Below are positions 1 through 7,985 of a DNA stretch of 64,000 nucleotides, piece after piece. The DNA lies in contig NZ_QNGB01000004.1 in the NCBI RefSeq assembly GCF_003298505.1, forward strand, positions 96,001 to 160,000, written 5' to 3'. Position 1 is the first letter of the stretch, and each line of letters begins with the position of its first letter. The position numbers were made by a program, and so were the translations under genes. The stretch is from Roseovarius sp. TE539. Its GTDB lineage: Bacteria; Pseudomonadota; Alphaproteobacteria; Rhodobacterales; Rhodobacteraceae. Under the pieces are notes generated by a model. That model made no database searches. It was not told the DNA's origin and saw only the letters and a program-made list of their open reading frames with translations.

Positions 1-351
1 CTTGTGGTCGAGGACAGTCCGGATCTGCGCGGCGCCGTGCGCGACATGTTGCGCGACGCGGGTCATAGTGTTGTCGAGGCCGACAACGTCGGGGAGGCGC
101 TGGCGCTGCTTGCCGACCTTCCACAGGTATCCGCCGTGCTGTCGGACATCGTTCTGGAAGGCGGTGAAACCGGGTTGGACCTTCTGGATCGCATGCCCGA
201 AGATCATTGCCCGGCCTACCTCATGACGTCGCTGCCCGCGGATGATCCCCGGCACGTGGCGGCACTGGGGCGGGCGCCGGTTTTGCGCAAGCCTTTCTCA
301 GCGCAGGATTTGCACGCTTTCCTGGGGCACACCGCCGGGGTCGCGTCGTGA
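1..351 (+). CDS. Receiver domain, C-terminal end of a probable hybrid sensor kinase (partial, 5' cut by window)
   Basis: The reading frame is open from the first base, so the gene begins upstream and only its last 116 residues are visible. These form a complete CheY-like receiver fold: an acidic pair (VVEDSPDLR) near the start, a phospho-acceptor aspartate in VLSDIVLE, a switch threonine in MTSLP and the conserved lysine in LRKPF. A receiver at the very end of a protein, followed by an overlapping response regulator gene, suggests a hybrid histidine kinase, but a stand-alone receiver whose start lies just upstream is also possible. The stop overlaps the GTG start of the next gene, so the two are translationally coupled and probably form one phosphorelay. 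The input signal cannot be judged from this fragment. Confidence 0.75.
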   Translation, partial: LVVEDSPDLRGAVRDMLRDAGHSVVEADNVGEALALLADLPQVSAVLSDIVLEGGETGLDLLDRMPEDHCPAYLMTSLPADDPRHVAALGRAPVLRKPFSAQDLHAFLGHTAGVAS

Positions 352-1049
352 CCGCGCCCCTTGTCAGCATCCTGGATGACGAGCCGGCGATCCGCGCAAT
401 GCTGGCCGATGCGCTGGAAGAGGCCGGCTTTCGGACCCGGACGTTCAACCGGGCGACCGAATTCGAGGCGTCCCTTCGGACGACCACACCCGACGTGTGC
501 CTGGTTGATCTGTCGCTTCCCGACCGTGACGGACTGACCCTGGTTCATCGTCTTGCGCTGGAACAGGGGGCCACGGTCATCATCATCTCGGGTCGGGCAC
601 AGGTGCAGGACCGCGTGACAGGGCTTGAGCTGGGTGCCGACGACTACATCATCAAACCCTTCGACCCGGCCGAGGTGGTGGCGCGGATCCGGGCACGCCT
701 GCGGCGTGGCGCGTCTGCGCCGCAAACAGGCGAGACGGCTCACTTCAACGGCTGGACCGCCCATTTCGACCGTTATGCCCTGGAGGACGAAAGCGGCACC
801 GAAACCCCGTTCTCCCACGCCGAGGGAGAGGTGCTGCGTCTTTTTCTGGAACGGCCCAAAAGACTGATTTCGCGGCAGGCAATGCAGGAGGTGCTGGGCG
901 GCGCGGCCGGCGAAACCTTCGACAGGGCCATGGATGTGCGCATATCGCGCCTGCGCACCAAGCTGCGTGAGGATCCGAAAAGCCCGCGCCTGATCAAGAC
1001 CATCTATGGCGCGGGCTACATCTTTCTCGGGGATGTCAGCTGGGATTGA
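348..1049 (+). CDS. OmpR/PhoB-family two-component response regulator
   Basis: A 233-residue DNA-binding response regulator of standard family length. The receiver domain (about residues 4-115) has the acidic pocket D10/D11, the phospho-acceptor D54 in CLVDLSLPD and the conserved K103 in IIKPFD. The winged-helix output domain (about 135-230) ends with the typical region from the recognition helix (RISRLRTKL) to the wing (IKTIYGAGYIF). It starts with GTG inside the stop codon of the preceding receiver/kinase gene, so it is almost certainly the cognate output regulator, receiving phosphate from that kinase. The next gene is convergent, ending only 8 bp away. Target genes cannot be deduced from the window. 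Confidence 0.9.
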   Translation: MTAPLVSILDDEPAIRAMLADALEEAGFRTRTFNRATEFEASLRTTTPDVCLVDLSLPDRDGLTLVHRLALEQGATVIIISGRAQVQDRVTGLELGADDYIIKPFDPAEVVARIRARLRRGASAPQTGETAHFNGWTAHFDRYALEDESGTETPFSHAEGEVLRLFLERPKRLISRQAMQEVLGGAAGETFDRAMDVRISRLRTKLREDPKSPRLIKTIYGAGYIFLGDVSWD

Positions 1050-1057
1050 CCCGGGTG

Positions 1058-1729
1058 TCAGATGCGCAAGAACGGTTGTGCGATCCGCGGCATCAGCCCC
1101 TTGAACTTCAACGGTGCCTCAGTGGCCGCAAGGCAGATGCAATCCTCGCCGATATCGGCCACCGGCGTATGGTTCACTTTTTCGTCGGCGACCTCCACAT
1201 CACCGCGGGCAAAGCGGTCCTGATCGTCGATGAAGGCGCCCTTCAGGACCAGGGTGATCTCGGTCCCGGTATGGCCGTGATCAGGCATCGCCACCCCGGC
1301 GGGGATATGAAGCAGCCGGACTTCGGCGTCGCCGACGGTAGGGAGTATCGCCTGTTTAACCCCCATGCCGATCGGGCGCCATTTGACATCGTCAAGTCCG
1401 CCGCCGACGTAATCGCGCACCGGCGCGGGGAAGACATCGTCGGTCGATCCCACCTGGCAGGGCGCCGTGGCGCCCCGTGCCTCCTCCGAACCGGCGATCA
1501 GGGCCAGTGTCGCTTCAAGGCTTCCGGGCTCCATGGTGGCTGTTTCACTCTCGTCGAGCAACGCGCCACCAACCGTATCATACGCACCCAGCCGTGCGCG
1601 GCATTCGTCGCACATCGAAACATGCGTTGCCACCGCCAGGCTGAACGCTTCGGGCAATGTGCCGGCGGAATACGCCATCAAAAGCGCATCGGTAAGATGG
1701 TGGTTTATCATGTCGGTCATACTGGTCAT
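1058..1729 (-). CDS. chrR: ChrR-family anti-sigma factor (zinc anti-sigma domain plus cupin)
   Basis: Anti-sigma factor that holds the neighbouring RpoE inactive until singlet oxygen or organic hydroperoxide acts. The N-terminal zinc anti-sigma domain shows the HH pair in INHHLTDALL and the H-x3-C-x2-C signature in THVSMCDECRA, spaced as in Rhodobacter sphaeroides ChrR. The C-terminal cupin-like domain carries DHGHTGTE and the CIC motif before LAATEAPL, also ChrR hallmarks. ChrR cupin ligands are needed for the singlet-oxygen response in Rhodobacter. The start is ambiguous: GTG at 1732, ATG at 1729 (TGATG junction with the rpoE stop, chosen) or ATG at 1720, which would give the length nearest the known protein. 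It is co-transcribed downstream of rpoE. Confidence 0.93.
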   Translation of the reverse strand: MTSMTDMINHHLTDALLMAYSAGTLPEAFSLAVATHVSMCDECRARLGAYDTVGGALLDESETATMEPGSLEATLALIAGSEEARGATAPCQVGSTDDVFPAPVRDYVGGGLDDVKWRPIGMGVKQAILPTVGDAEVRLLHIPAGVAMPDHGHTGTEITLVLKGAFIDDQDRFARGDVEVADEKVNHTPVADIGEDCICLAATEAPLKFKGLMPRIAQPFLRI

Positions 1730-2277
1730 CACTTCATTGCGTGGCGCAGCCGGTCCAGCGCCAGACGGATTCGGGATTTGATCGTGCCAAGTGGCAGGCC
1801 CGTCTGCTCGGCAATCTCGGAATGGCTGAGATCCCCGAAATAGGCCTTTTCAATCAATGCTCTCTGTTTTTCCGGCAGCGCCGTCATGGCTTCTGCCAAC
1901 TTCTCGCTTTCCTGTTGCAGGGCAAGGATCTCTGCCTGGTCAGGGCTTTCGTCCGGCCCCCAAATCACCTCTTCCGGTTCCGGCCGGCGCGCCTTGCGCA
2001 AGGCATCTATCTTGCGGTTTCTGGCGATGGTGAAGATCCATGTCGCCGCACTGGCCCGAGCCGGGTCGAATAGATGCGCCTTTTGCCAAAGCGTCGCCAT
2101 CACCTCCTGGGTGCATTCTTCCGCCATGGCCGCGTCCGCGCCCGACCGCATAAGGAAGGCTTTGACCCTTGGTGCGAAATGCGCGAAGAGACGGGCGAAG
2201 GCAGCCTTGTCCTGCGCGTCCCTCACCCGTGCGATGCACGTTACCCATTCGGTGTTTTCCTCGTTCTTCGCCGTCAT
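1729..2277 (-). CDS. rpoE: ECF sigma factor of the RpoE/ChrR (singlet-oxygen) type
   Basis: A 182-residue extracytoplasmic-function sigma factor. Region 2 (about 25-95) has the TWIFTIARNRKIDALRK stretch typical of sigma region 2.4, and region 4 (about 125-178) holds the helix-turn-helix SEIAEQTGLPLGTIKSRIR. Pairing with chrR through a TGATG overlap identifies it as the ECF11-type sigma that directs the response to singlet oxygen in photosynthetic and marine alphaproteobacteria. The start (ATG at 2277, MTAKNEEN) was chosen because the longer open frame upstream runs through the divergent gene and looks non-coding. A candidate self-recognised promoter lies at 2390-2419 on the minus strand, leaving a leader of roughly 105 nt. 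Confidence 0.93.
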   Translation of the reverse strand: MTAKNEENTEWVTCIARVRDAQDKAAFARLFAHFAPRVKAFLMRSGADAAMAEECTQEVMATLWQKAHLFDPARASAATWIFTIARNRKIDALRKARRPEPEEVIWGPDESPDQAEILALQQESEKLAEAMTALPEKQRALIEKAYFGDLSHSEIAEQTGLPLGTIKSRIRLALDRLRHAMK

Positions 2278-2389
2278 CACTCGGTCTGATCCCACCCCCG
2301 TTGCGGATTTGGGCTTTGCCCTAGCACAGCCCGCAAACACAGGCGAGGGGACCGGGCGAGCAATGACGTCGGGTTCTTGCAACATGTAA

Positions 2390-2419
2390 CGTCTACGGCC
2401 CGCTTCGCCCGGCGGATCA
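2390..2419 (-). promoter_or_regulatory. Candidate sigma-E (RpoE) promoter for rpoE-chrR
   Basis: On the minus strand a -35-like TGATCC (2419-2414) is followed by an 18-bp spacer and TAGACG (2395-2390). From memory the Rhodobacter sigma-E consensus has TGATC at -35 and a TAAGA/TAGA-like -10 about 18 bp away. This would make rpoE autoregulated, as in R. sphaeroides. It is a motif match only. Confidence 0.55.
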
Positions 2420-2440
2420 CCTGCCGACCGATTTATTTTG

Positions 2441-2470
2441 TCATCCGCTGCGGCTTGCGGCGCGTAGAAA
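2441..2470 (+). promoter_or_regulatory. Candidate sigma-E (RpoE) promoter for the divergent five-gene operon
   Basis: TCATCC (2441-2446), an 18-bp spacer and TAGAAA (2465-2470) lie just upstream of the amine oxidoreductase gene. The -35 differs by one base from TGATCC, and the spacing equals that of the divergent rpoE promoter candidate. Transcription would start near 2477, between the two possible ATG codons at 2482 and 2506, which favours 2506 as the start codon unless the message is nearly leaderless. Confidence 0.55.
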
Positions 2471-2505
2471 CCCCAGACGCAATGAAAAGAAACGGTCAAA
2501 ACACC

Positions 2506-3813
2506 ATGCCATTCGACTCCATGCCGCCCCCGCGCCAGCGTATCGCCGTGATCGGTGCCGGCATTTCCGGAATGGGGGCGGCGCACATGCTGGCGGACAC
2601 CCATGACGTGACACTGTTCGAAGCTGAAAACCGGCTTGGCGGTCATGCCCGCACGGTTATCGCCGGGAAACGCGGCGATCAGCCGGTCGATACCGGTTTC
2701 ATCGTTTTCAACTATGCCAATTATCCACACCTGGCACGCCTTTTCGACAGGCTGGACGTGCCCGTCGTCAAGAGCGACATGAGCTTCGGCGCCTCGATCC
2801 GTGGCGGGGCACTGGAATATGGCCTTGCCAGCGTGAACGCGATATTCGCGCAGCGCCGCAACGTTCTGAACCCCAGCTTTCTTGGCATGCTGCGCGATGT
2901 GATGCGGTTCAATGCCCGTGCGTTGCGCCACACCAGCGATCCCGATCAGACGATCGGCGAGTTTCTCGGCGGCATGGGCCTCGGGCCATGGTTCCGCGAT
3001 TATTACCTGTACCCGCTGACCGGCGCGATATGGTCCACGCCCAAGACAAAGATGGGCGATTTCCCGGCCCACGCGATGATCCGATTCATGGAGAACCATG
3101 CCCTGCTCAACCATACCGGCCAGCATCAGTGGTACACTGTGGCGGGCGGTTCTGTCTCGTATGTGGATCGCCTCGGCGATGACATGAGACGGCTTGGAGT
3201 CACCCTGAGGCTCGGGTGCCCGGTCAGCGGTGTGCGGCGTGGCCCATCCGACGTGGCCGTGCGGGCGCACGGCGGAGACTGGGAAGAATTTGACGAGGTC
3301 GTCTTCGCCACCCATTCCGACGACAGCCTGCGCATGCTGAGTGACGCCACCCCGCACGAGCGGGCCGACCTCGGTGCAATACGCTACCAGCCCAATGACA
3401 TCGTGCTTCACGCCGATGCAAGCGTGATGCCCCGTCGTCGCGCGGTGTGGTCCTCGTGGAACTATACCGAGGCCGAGGCCCGACGCGACGGGCAGATCGA
3501 CCTTACCTACTGGATGAACCGGCTTCAGCCGATCCCGCAGGATGATCTCCACTTCGTGACTCTCAACACGAACCGCACGATCCGCGAAGAGCTGATCTAT
3601 GATCAGGTGACGCTGCGCCATCCCGTTTACGACCTGCCCGCACTGGCAGCACAGCAACGGGTGCGGGCCTCGAACGGTCGCGACCGGACCTGGTTCTGCG
3701 GTGCTTGGCTCAAGCACGGCTTTCACGAGGACGGGCTGTCCAGCGCGGTCGATGTGGTGCATGGCCTTACCGGCGGCGCGGACAGGACCGCGACGGCACC
3801 GCGCGCCGCATGA
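2506..3813 (+). CDS. FAD-dependent amine oxidoreductase-like protein (COG2907 type), sigma-E regulon member
   Basis: A 435-residue flavoprotein. The N-terminus has the dinucleotide-binding motif IAVIGAGISGMGAAHML followed by an acidic residue ending the second strand (LFEAENRLGGHARTV), the flavin amine oxidase signature. The C-terminus has FCGAWLKHGFHEDGLSSA, which contacts FAD in this family. No membrane segment is evident. In R. sphaeroides the equivalent gene (I recall RSP_1091) lies in the sigma-E operon, was annotated as a cyclopropane fatty-acid synthesis protein, and has been linked to full sigma-E activation and to furan fatty acid formation; I am unsure of its exact enzymatic step. 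The start at 2506 was preferred over 2482 because of the promoter position. The stop overlaps the next ATG (ATGA). Confidence 0.85.
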   Translation: MPFDSMPPPRQRIAVIGAGISGMGAAHMLADTHDVTLFEAENRLGGHARTVIAGKRGDQPVDTGFIVFNYANYPHLARLFDRLDVPVVKSDMSFGASIRGGALEYGLASVNAIFAQRRNVLNPSFLGMLRDVMRFNARALRHTSDPDQTIGEFLGGMGLGPWFRDYYLYPLTGAIWSTPKTKMGDFPAHAMIRFMENHALLNHTGQHQWYTVAGGSVSYVDRLGDDMRRLGVTLRLGCPVSGVRRGPSDVAVRAHGGDWEEFDEVVFATHSDDSLRMLSDATPHERADLGAIRYQPNDIVLHADASVMPRRRAVWSSWNYTEAEARRDGQIDLTYWMNRLQPIPQDDLHFVTLNTNRTIREELIYDQVTLRHPVYDLPALAAQQRVRASNGRDRTWFCGAWLKHGFHEDGLSSAVDVVHGLTGGADRTATAPRAA

Positions 3814-4565
3814 GGACCGTTGATCATATCGCCGGCCACACGTGGCACGGGCGCAAGGGCGCGATTGAGAACGCGTTCCGCTACGGTGTCGATTACGTGC
3901 TCCTCGACGCCGAGGCGGACCCGGAATGCCCGCGCCTTTTCGGCCGCAACCGGGCCGCGCTGGCATCGGTGCGCGACCAAGATCACGGCGGCCCTCCGGG
4001 TATGGGGCGCGGCCCGCTCTGGGTGCGCGAGGTGCTTCGGACGCATGGCCTTCCAGCTCCAGCACGGATCGAGCTTCTGACCCAGCCGCGCATACTGGGG
4101 CATGTATTCAACCCGGTTTCGTTCTGGATCTGCCGCGACGAACAGGGCGCGCTGCGATCAGTCATCTCCGAGGTCACCAATACCTTCGGCGATCGCCATT
4201 CCTACCTTTGTCACCGCCCCGACATGGCGCCGATCACGGCCGATGACCGGCTGTACGCAGCCAAGCTGCTTCACGTATCGCCGTTCCAGAAGGTCGAGGG
4301 CGGTTACGAGTTCCGGTTTGATCTGAGATCCGACCGCATCGGCATCTGGATCGATTTCACCGGGGGCAACGGGGGCGTGATCGCCACCCTCGTCGGTCCG
4401 CGCGCGCGGCTCAGCAATGCCGGGTTGCTGCGCGCCGTTCTGCGCCGTCCCCTGGGTTCGCGCCGGGTTCTGGCGCTGATTCACTGGCAGGCACTCAAGC
4501 TGTGGTGGAAGGGTGCGCGCTATCGTCCACGGCCCGAGGCGCCCGCGCAGGAGGTGAGCCATTGA
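3810..4565 (+). CDS. DUF1365 family protein
   Basis: A 251-residue protein of the DUF1365 family, recognisable from its opening (HTWHGRKGAIENAFRYGVDY), the central NPVSFWICRD block, and VTNTFGDRHSY followed by KLLHVSPFQKVEGGYEF. The biochemical function is not established. It sits between a flavin amine oxidoreductase and an MFS transporter in the same order as the R. sphaeroides sigma-E operon, where this protein (RSP_1090, from memory) contributes to the singlet-oxygen response. The start ATG overlaps the upstream stop by 4 bp, which fixes the N-terminus; a longer in-frame opening upstream is inside the previous gene. No signal peptide or clear membrane helix is visible, so a cytoplasmic or peripheral location is likely. 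Confidence 0.88.
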   Translation: MRTVDHIAGHTWHGRKGAIENAFRYGVDYVLLDAEADPECPRLFGRNRAALASVRDQDHGGPPGMGRGPLWVREVLRTHGLPAPARIELLTQPRILGHVFNPVSFWICRDEQGALRSVISEVTNTFGDRHSYLCHRPDMAPITADDRLYAAKLLHVSPFQKVEGGYEFRFDLRSDRIGIWIDFTGGNGGVIATLVGPRARLSNAGLLRAVLRRPLGSRRVLALIHWQALKLWWKGARYRPRPEAPAQEVSH

Positions 4566-5782
4566 CGGCAGCGCCGCGCCTTCCGGCATATGCGCTGTTC
4601 GCGGGGTTGCTGGCGTCTGCGGGATTGCCGCTGTATATCCATGCGCCGAAGTTCTATGTCGACGAATACGGTGTGTCCCTGGCTGCGCTCGGCACCGTTC
4701 TCTTCGGACTCCGCTTGCTGGATGTCCTTCAGGACCCGCTTCTCGGACGTTTGGCGGACCGTCTGCGATTGCGGCGCGGAGCCTCCGTTGCCGTCGCGGT
4801 GGTGGCCATGGCGGCGGCGATGGTGGGCCTGTTCGCCGTGACACCACCGATAGAGCCCCTCGCCTGGTTCGCGGTGATGCTCACGATCGTTTTCTCCGCT
4901 TTCAGTTATCTTACGGTCTGCTTTTACGCGCAGGGCGTGACCGCGGCGGTGACGCTTCAGGGCAAGGGGCATCTGCGCCTTGCACGCTGGCGCGAAAGCG
5001 GTGCCTTGCTGGGGATATGCGCCGCCGCGGTGGCGCCGCTGGCGCTTGGTGGCCACGGCGGATTTGCCATCGGCTTTGCACTGCTTGCGATTGCCGCGCT
5101 GGCGGTGATGCGGCGGGAATGGCGCGCCGCCCCGGTGGCCGGAGCCGGGTTCCTGCCCGTCCTGCGCGACAGGATCGCGCGGCGTCTCCTGGTGATCGCG
5201 ATGGTCAACGCGGCGCCGGTGGCCGTCAGTTCGACCCTCTTTCTCTTCTTTGTCGAAAGCCGCTTGAAAGCGCCCGGTCTCGAGGGGCCGTTCCTTCTAC
5301 TGTTTTTCCTTTCGGCGGCCTTTGCGGCGCCGTTATGGGGACGGGCTGCCGAACATGCCGGCGCCCGCCGCGTGCTTCTGTCCGGGATGGTCCTGTCGAT
5401 CGCGGCCTTCGGAGCGGCGGTGACGCTGGGGCCGGGCGACACCTGGGCCTTCGGGGTGATCTGTGTGGCATCCGGTGCGGCACTGGGTGCGGACATGACG
5501 CTTTTGCCGGCCCTCTTTGCCCGCCGCATGGCGCGTGTCTCTCCCGGGGCGAGCGAGGCTTTCGGCCTCTGGTCCTTCGTGTCCAAGTTCACCCTGGCAT
5601 TCGCGGCGGTGGCGCTTCTGCCCCTGCTCGAGTCGGGTGGCTTTCGCGCTGGCGGGTCCAATGATGCGGAGGCTCTGCTCCTCCTGAGCCTGCTTTACGG
5701 GGCCGTGCCCTGTCTTCTCAAGGCCGTGGCCATCGCGCTTCTGGCGACACTGAAACTCGACGACACGGAGGACGGCGCATGA
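4562..5782 (+). CDS. MFS (GPH/sugar:cation symporter-like) transporter, TTG start
   Basis: A 406-residue inner-membrane protein with about twelve hydrophobic segments. The first helix region (LPAYALFAGLLASAGLPLYIHAPKFYVDEYGVSLAALG) and the LLDVLQDPLLGRLADRLRLRRG loop are typical of glycoside-pentoside-hexuronide-like MFS proteins. The start is TTG at 4562: it overlaps the preceding stop (TTGA) and has an AGGAGGTG ribosome-binding site at the right distance, whereas the longer in-frame ATG/GTG openings lie within the upstream gene. The substrate is unknown; in the singlet-oxygen operon it could move a lipid precursor or product, but that is inference. Its stop overlaps the next ATG. Confidence 0.85.
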   Translation: MTAAPRLPAYALFAGLLASAGLPLYIHAPKFYVDEYGVSLAALGTVLFGLRLLDVLQDPLLGRLADRLRLRRGASVAVAVVAMAAAMVGLFAVTPPIEPLAWFAVMLTIVFSAFSYLTVCFYAQGVTAAVTLQGKGHLRLARWRESGALLGICAAAVAPLALGGHGGFAIGFALLAIAALAVMRREWRAAPVAGAGFLPVLRDRIARRLLVIAMVNAAPVAVSSTLFLFFVESRLKAPGLEGPFLLLFFLSAAFAAPLWGRAAEHAGARRVLLSGMVLSIAAFGAAVTLGPGDTWAFGVICVASGAALGADMTLLPALFARRMARVSPGASEAFGLWSFVSKFTLAFAAVALLPLLESGGFRAGGSNDAEALLLLSLLYGAVPCLLKAVAIALLATLKLDDTEDGA

Positions 5783-6342
5783 CCGCGGCTTCATTCCTTG
5801 CAACCGGCGCCCTGGCGATGCTGGGTCTCGTGTGGCTGCGTGAATACCTGGCAGGGTTCTCCGCGCAGCGGCCGCGGCATTACGCCGACGCGACACCGCA
5901 ATTCGATCTGATCCGCCATCTGAACGGCCCGATGATCTGCGAAGGGGTCATCTACGGGCCCACTGGACGGGTCGCATCACGGTTCACGGGAAGGTTCAAC
6001 GCCGAATGGACCGGCAATCGCGGCGTGATGACAGAACATTTCATCTATGACAGTGGTGAAACCCAGGATCGTGCGTGGCATCTGGAACTGGGCAACGACG
6101 GGGCAATCCGGGCCGAGGCCGCGGACGTGGAGGGCACCGGGCAGGGGCGGCAGTCGGGCCCGACGGTGCAGTTGCGCTATCGGCTGCGCCTGCCGCGGGA
6201 GTCCGGCGGTCACGTCCTTGATGCCAATGACTGGATGTATCTGGCGCCCAATGGCACGATCGTGAACCGGAGCCAGTTCCGCAAGTTCGGCATCAAGGTC
6301 GCGGAACTTGTCGCGACGATGCGCAGGGTGGACGCGTCATGA
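5779..6342 (+). CDS. DUF3833 family protein
   Basis: A 187-residue protein with one N-terminal hydrophobic segment (FLATGALAMLGLVWLREYLAGF) that can act as a signal anchor, followed by a soluble domain rich in beta-strand patterns. Motifs such as GVIYGPTGRVASRFTGRF, LDANDWMYLAPNGTIVNRSQFRKFGIKVAELVATMRR match the DUF3833 family, in which the final segment is well conserved. Function is unknown. The ATGA overlaps at both ends place it inside the sigma-E operon, so it probably acts at the inner membrane together with the neighbouring transporter and dehydrogenase during singlet-oxygen stress. Confidence 0.85.
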   Translation: MTAASFLATGALAMLGLVWLREYLAGFSAQRPRHYADATPQFDLIRHLNGPMICEGVIYGPTGRVASRFTGRFNAEWTGNRGVMTEHFIYDSGETQDRAWHLELGNDGAIRAEAADVEGTGQGRQSGPTVQLRYRLRLPRESGGHVLDANDWMYLAPNGTIVNRSQFRKFGIKVAELVATMRRVDAS

Positions 6343-7073
6343 CCGGGTGGATCGGAAAAAGATACTGGCTCGTGGGTGCAAGCGAGGGGCTGGGCGCCGC
6401 GCTGGCCCGCCGCATCAGTGCCGCCGGTGCCGAGGTGATCCTGTCGGCCCGCGATGCCGACAAGCTGCATCAGCTGGCCGAATCCCTGCCCGGGCGAACC
6501 CGGGTCGTGCCGGTGGATGTGGCCAGCGACCAAAGCGTTGCCACCGCGGCGGCCCAGGTGGGCCAGGTTGACGGGCTGGTGTACCTCGCCGGCGTCTATT
6601 GGCCAATGTCTTCGGTGAACTGGAACGCTGAACAGGTCACCGCAATGGCTGATATCAACTTCACGGGCGCGATGCGCGTGATCGGTGCTGCCCTGCCGGC
6701 GATGGTGGACCGTGATTCGGGGCATGTCGTGCTGACAGGATCCCTATCGGGCTTTCGCGGTCTGCCCGGCGCGATCGGCTATTGCGCGTCCAAGGCCGGG
6801 ATCATGGCGCTTGCGGAATCGATGCGGGCGGACCTTTGGCGCACCGGTGTGCGGGTGCAACTCGCCAATCCCGGCTTCATCAAGACCCGGCTCACCGACA
6901 AGAACGAGTTTCACATGCCTTTCCTGATGACCCCGGAAACGGCCGCCCGGCAGATGTTCGAGCTGATGTGTGACGAACGCGCTTTCCAACGTCATTTCCC
7001 GGCCGGTTTCAGCCTTGTGTTCCGCATGTCGCGGTTTCTGCCGGACTGGATCTATTACCGTCTTTTTGCGTAG
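6339..7073 (+). CDS. Short-chain dehydrogenase/reductase, last gene of the sigma-E operon
   Basis: A 244-residue classical SDR. The cofactor-binding turn is GASEGLGAALARRI near residue 12, the NAG-equivalent region is VYLAGVYWP, the catalytic serine lies in LTGSLSGFRG, and the catalytic Tyr and Lys are in GYCASKAG. Residue RDADK after strand 2 suggests NADP(H) preference. It closes the chain of overlapping genes that starts at 2506 and corresponds in order to the SDR that ends the R. sphaeroides sigma-E operon. The substrate is unknown; an oxidised lipid or fatty-acid-derived carbonyl would fit the context but is inference. Confidence 0.88.
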   Translation: MTGWIGKRYWLVGASEGLGAALARRISAAGAEVILSARDADKLHQLAESLPGRTRVVPVDVASDQSVATAAAQVGQVDGLVYLAGVYWPMSSVNWNAEQVTAMADINFTGAMRVIGAALPAMVDRDSGHVVLTGSLSGFRGLPGAIGYCASKAGIMALAESMRADLWRTGVRVQLANPGFIKTRLTDKNEFHMPFLMTPETAARQMFELMCDERAFQRHFPAGFSLVFRMSRFLPDWIYYRLFA

Positions 7074-7142
7074 GATCAAGGAACGGGGCTGCGCGGTGGA
7101 CCAAAGCTGTGCTAGGATCACGTGCCAGGGGGAGTTGCGCTC

Positions 7143-7469
7143 ATGCTCGAAATCAGCACATACAAGATCGCTCAGGTCATACTGATGGCGCGGGAACTCG
7201 ATCGCGCCGAAGGAGAGTTGCGGGCCTTCATCGACCGGCTCGACGAGGAGGAGCAGATCAGCCTGGTCGCGCTGATGTGGATCGGCCGCGAAAGTTTCGC
7301 CGCCGATGAACTGCAGGAGGCCAAGGCCACCGCCCGTGCGGAGGCCACGACGCCGACCGCGGATTACCTCCTGGGGACGCCGCATCTTTCCGATCATCTC
7401 GAGAATGGTCTTGATGAGCTGGGCATTTCCGTGGTGGACGAAGAGGACGAATTGGTGCGTGGCGGCTGA
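7143..7469 (+). CDS. DUF3775 domain protein
   Basis: A 108-residue acidic cytoplasmic protein. The sequence ISTYKIAQVILMARELDRAEGEL, then DEEEQISLVALMWIGRES, then TADYLLGTPHLSDHLENGLDELGISV matches the small DUF3775 family common in alphaproteobacteria. No enzymatic motif is visible and function is unknown. The ATG at 7143 follows a GGGGAG ribosome-binding site; an in-frame GTG a few codons upstream lacks one. It stands alone between the sigma-E operon (70 bp upstream) and the HbpS-like gene (72 bp downstream), in the same direction, so read-through from either side is possible. Confidence 0.8.
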   Translation: MLEISTYKIAQVILMARELDRAEGELRAFIDRLDEEEQISLVALMWIGRESFAADELQEAKATARAEATTPTADYLLGTPHLSDHLENGLDELGISVVDEEDELVRGG

Positions 7470-7541
7470 GAGGTCGATGCCACCCCGGGGCATGGTCCTG
7501 CGTTGCTCCAGTCACACGCCCCGGTCTGAAGGATCCCTGCC

Positions 7542-7985
7542 ATGACCACCCTCAGCCTTGATCATGCCCGCATCATCATCGATGCCGCCCTTTCCGGAAA
7601 GAGGTCGGGATCAGAACGGCGGATTGCGGTTTGCGTGGTTGACGCGGGCGGTCATCCCCTGGCCATGAGCCGCGAGGCCGATGCCGCCCCGCTGCTGTCG
7701 CATATCGCCGAGGCCAAGGCAAAGACATGCATCGTCTACGGCAAGCCGAGCAAGACGGTGATGGAATGGGCCGATGCAACGCCAACCTGGTTTCACGGTG
7801 TGCGCGAGGTGGCGCAATCGCGCATGGGCGTGCCTCTCACGGGATCGCGGGGCGGCGTCTTGATCCGCGATGGCGCCTGCGGTGTCCTGGGGGCTGTTGG
7901 CGTGGCCGGAGAGGCCGGTGAGTTCGATGAAGCCTTCGCAGTGGCTGGAATCGGGGCGGCAGGCTTCACCGCCGAGACCGGCTGA
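7542..7985 (+). CDS. HbpS/GlcG-family (DUF336) protein
   Basis: A 147-residue protein of the HbpS/GlcG fold. The family pattern is clear: LDHARIIIDAAL, IAVCVVDAGGHPLAMSR, an AKAKTCIVYGKPS segment, and a glycine-rich end (VPLTGSRGGVLIRDGACGVLGAVGVAG). Members bind haem, cobalamin or corrin-like ligands or serve as accessory proteins in PduO-like systems; GlcG is often coded with glycolate oxidase. Here the glcDEF genes lie about 30 kb away, so a role in glycolate use is unsupported. The ribosome-binding site AAGGATC precedes the ATG. Cytoplasmic; the ligand cannot be predicted. Confidence 0.82.
   Translation: MTTLSLDHARIIIDAALSGKRSGSERRIAVCVVDAGGHPLAMSREADAAPLLSHIAEAKAKTCIVYGKPSKTVMEWADATPTWFHGVREVAQSRMGVPLTGSRGGVLIRDGACGVLGAVGVAGEAGEFDEAFAVAGIGAAGFTAETG

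Noticed and set aside
2287..2292. TGATCC on the plus strand as a sigma-E -35 box
   Set aside because: No TAGA/TAAGA-like -10 occurs 17-19 bp downstream, and it would lie far from the plus gene.
2278..4065. N-terminal extension of rpoE through the divergent gene
   Set aside because: The extra 590 residues lie opposite the amine oxidoreductase and DUF1365 genes; the sigma factor fold and normal length begin at 2277.
7542..7985. Naming this gene glcG
   Set aside because: The family fits, but glcDEF lies about 30 kb away, so a glycolate role is not supported by context.
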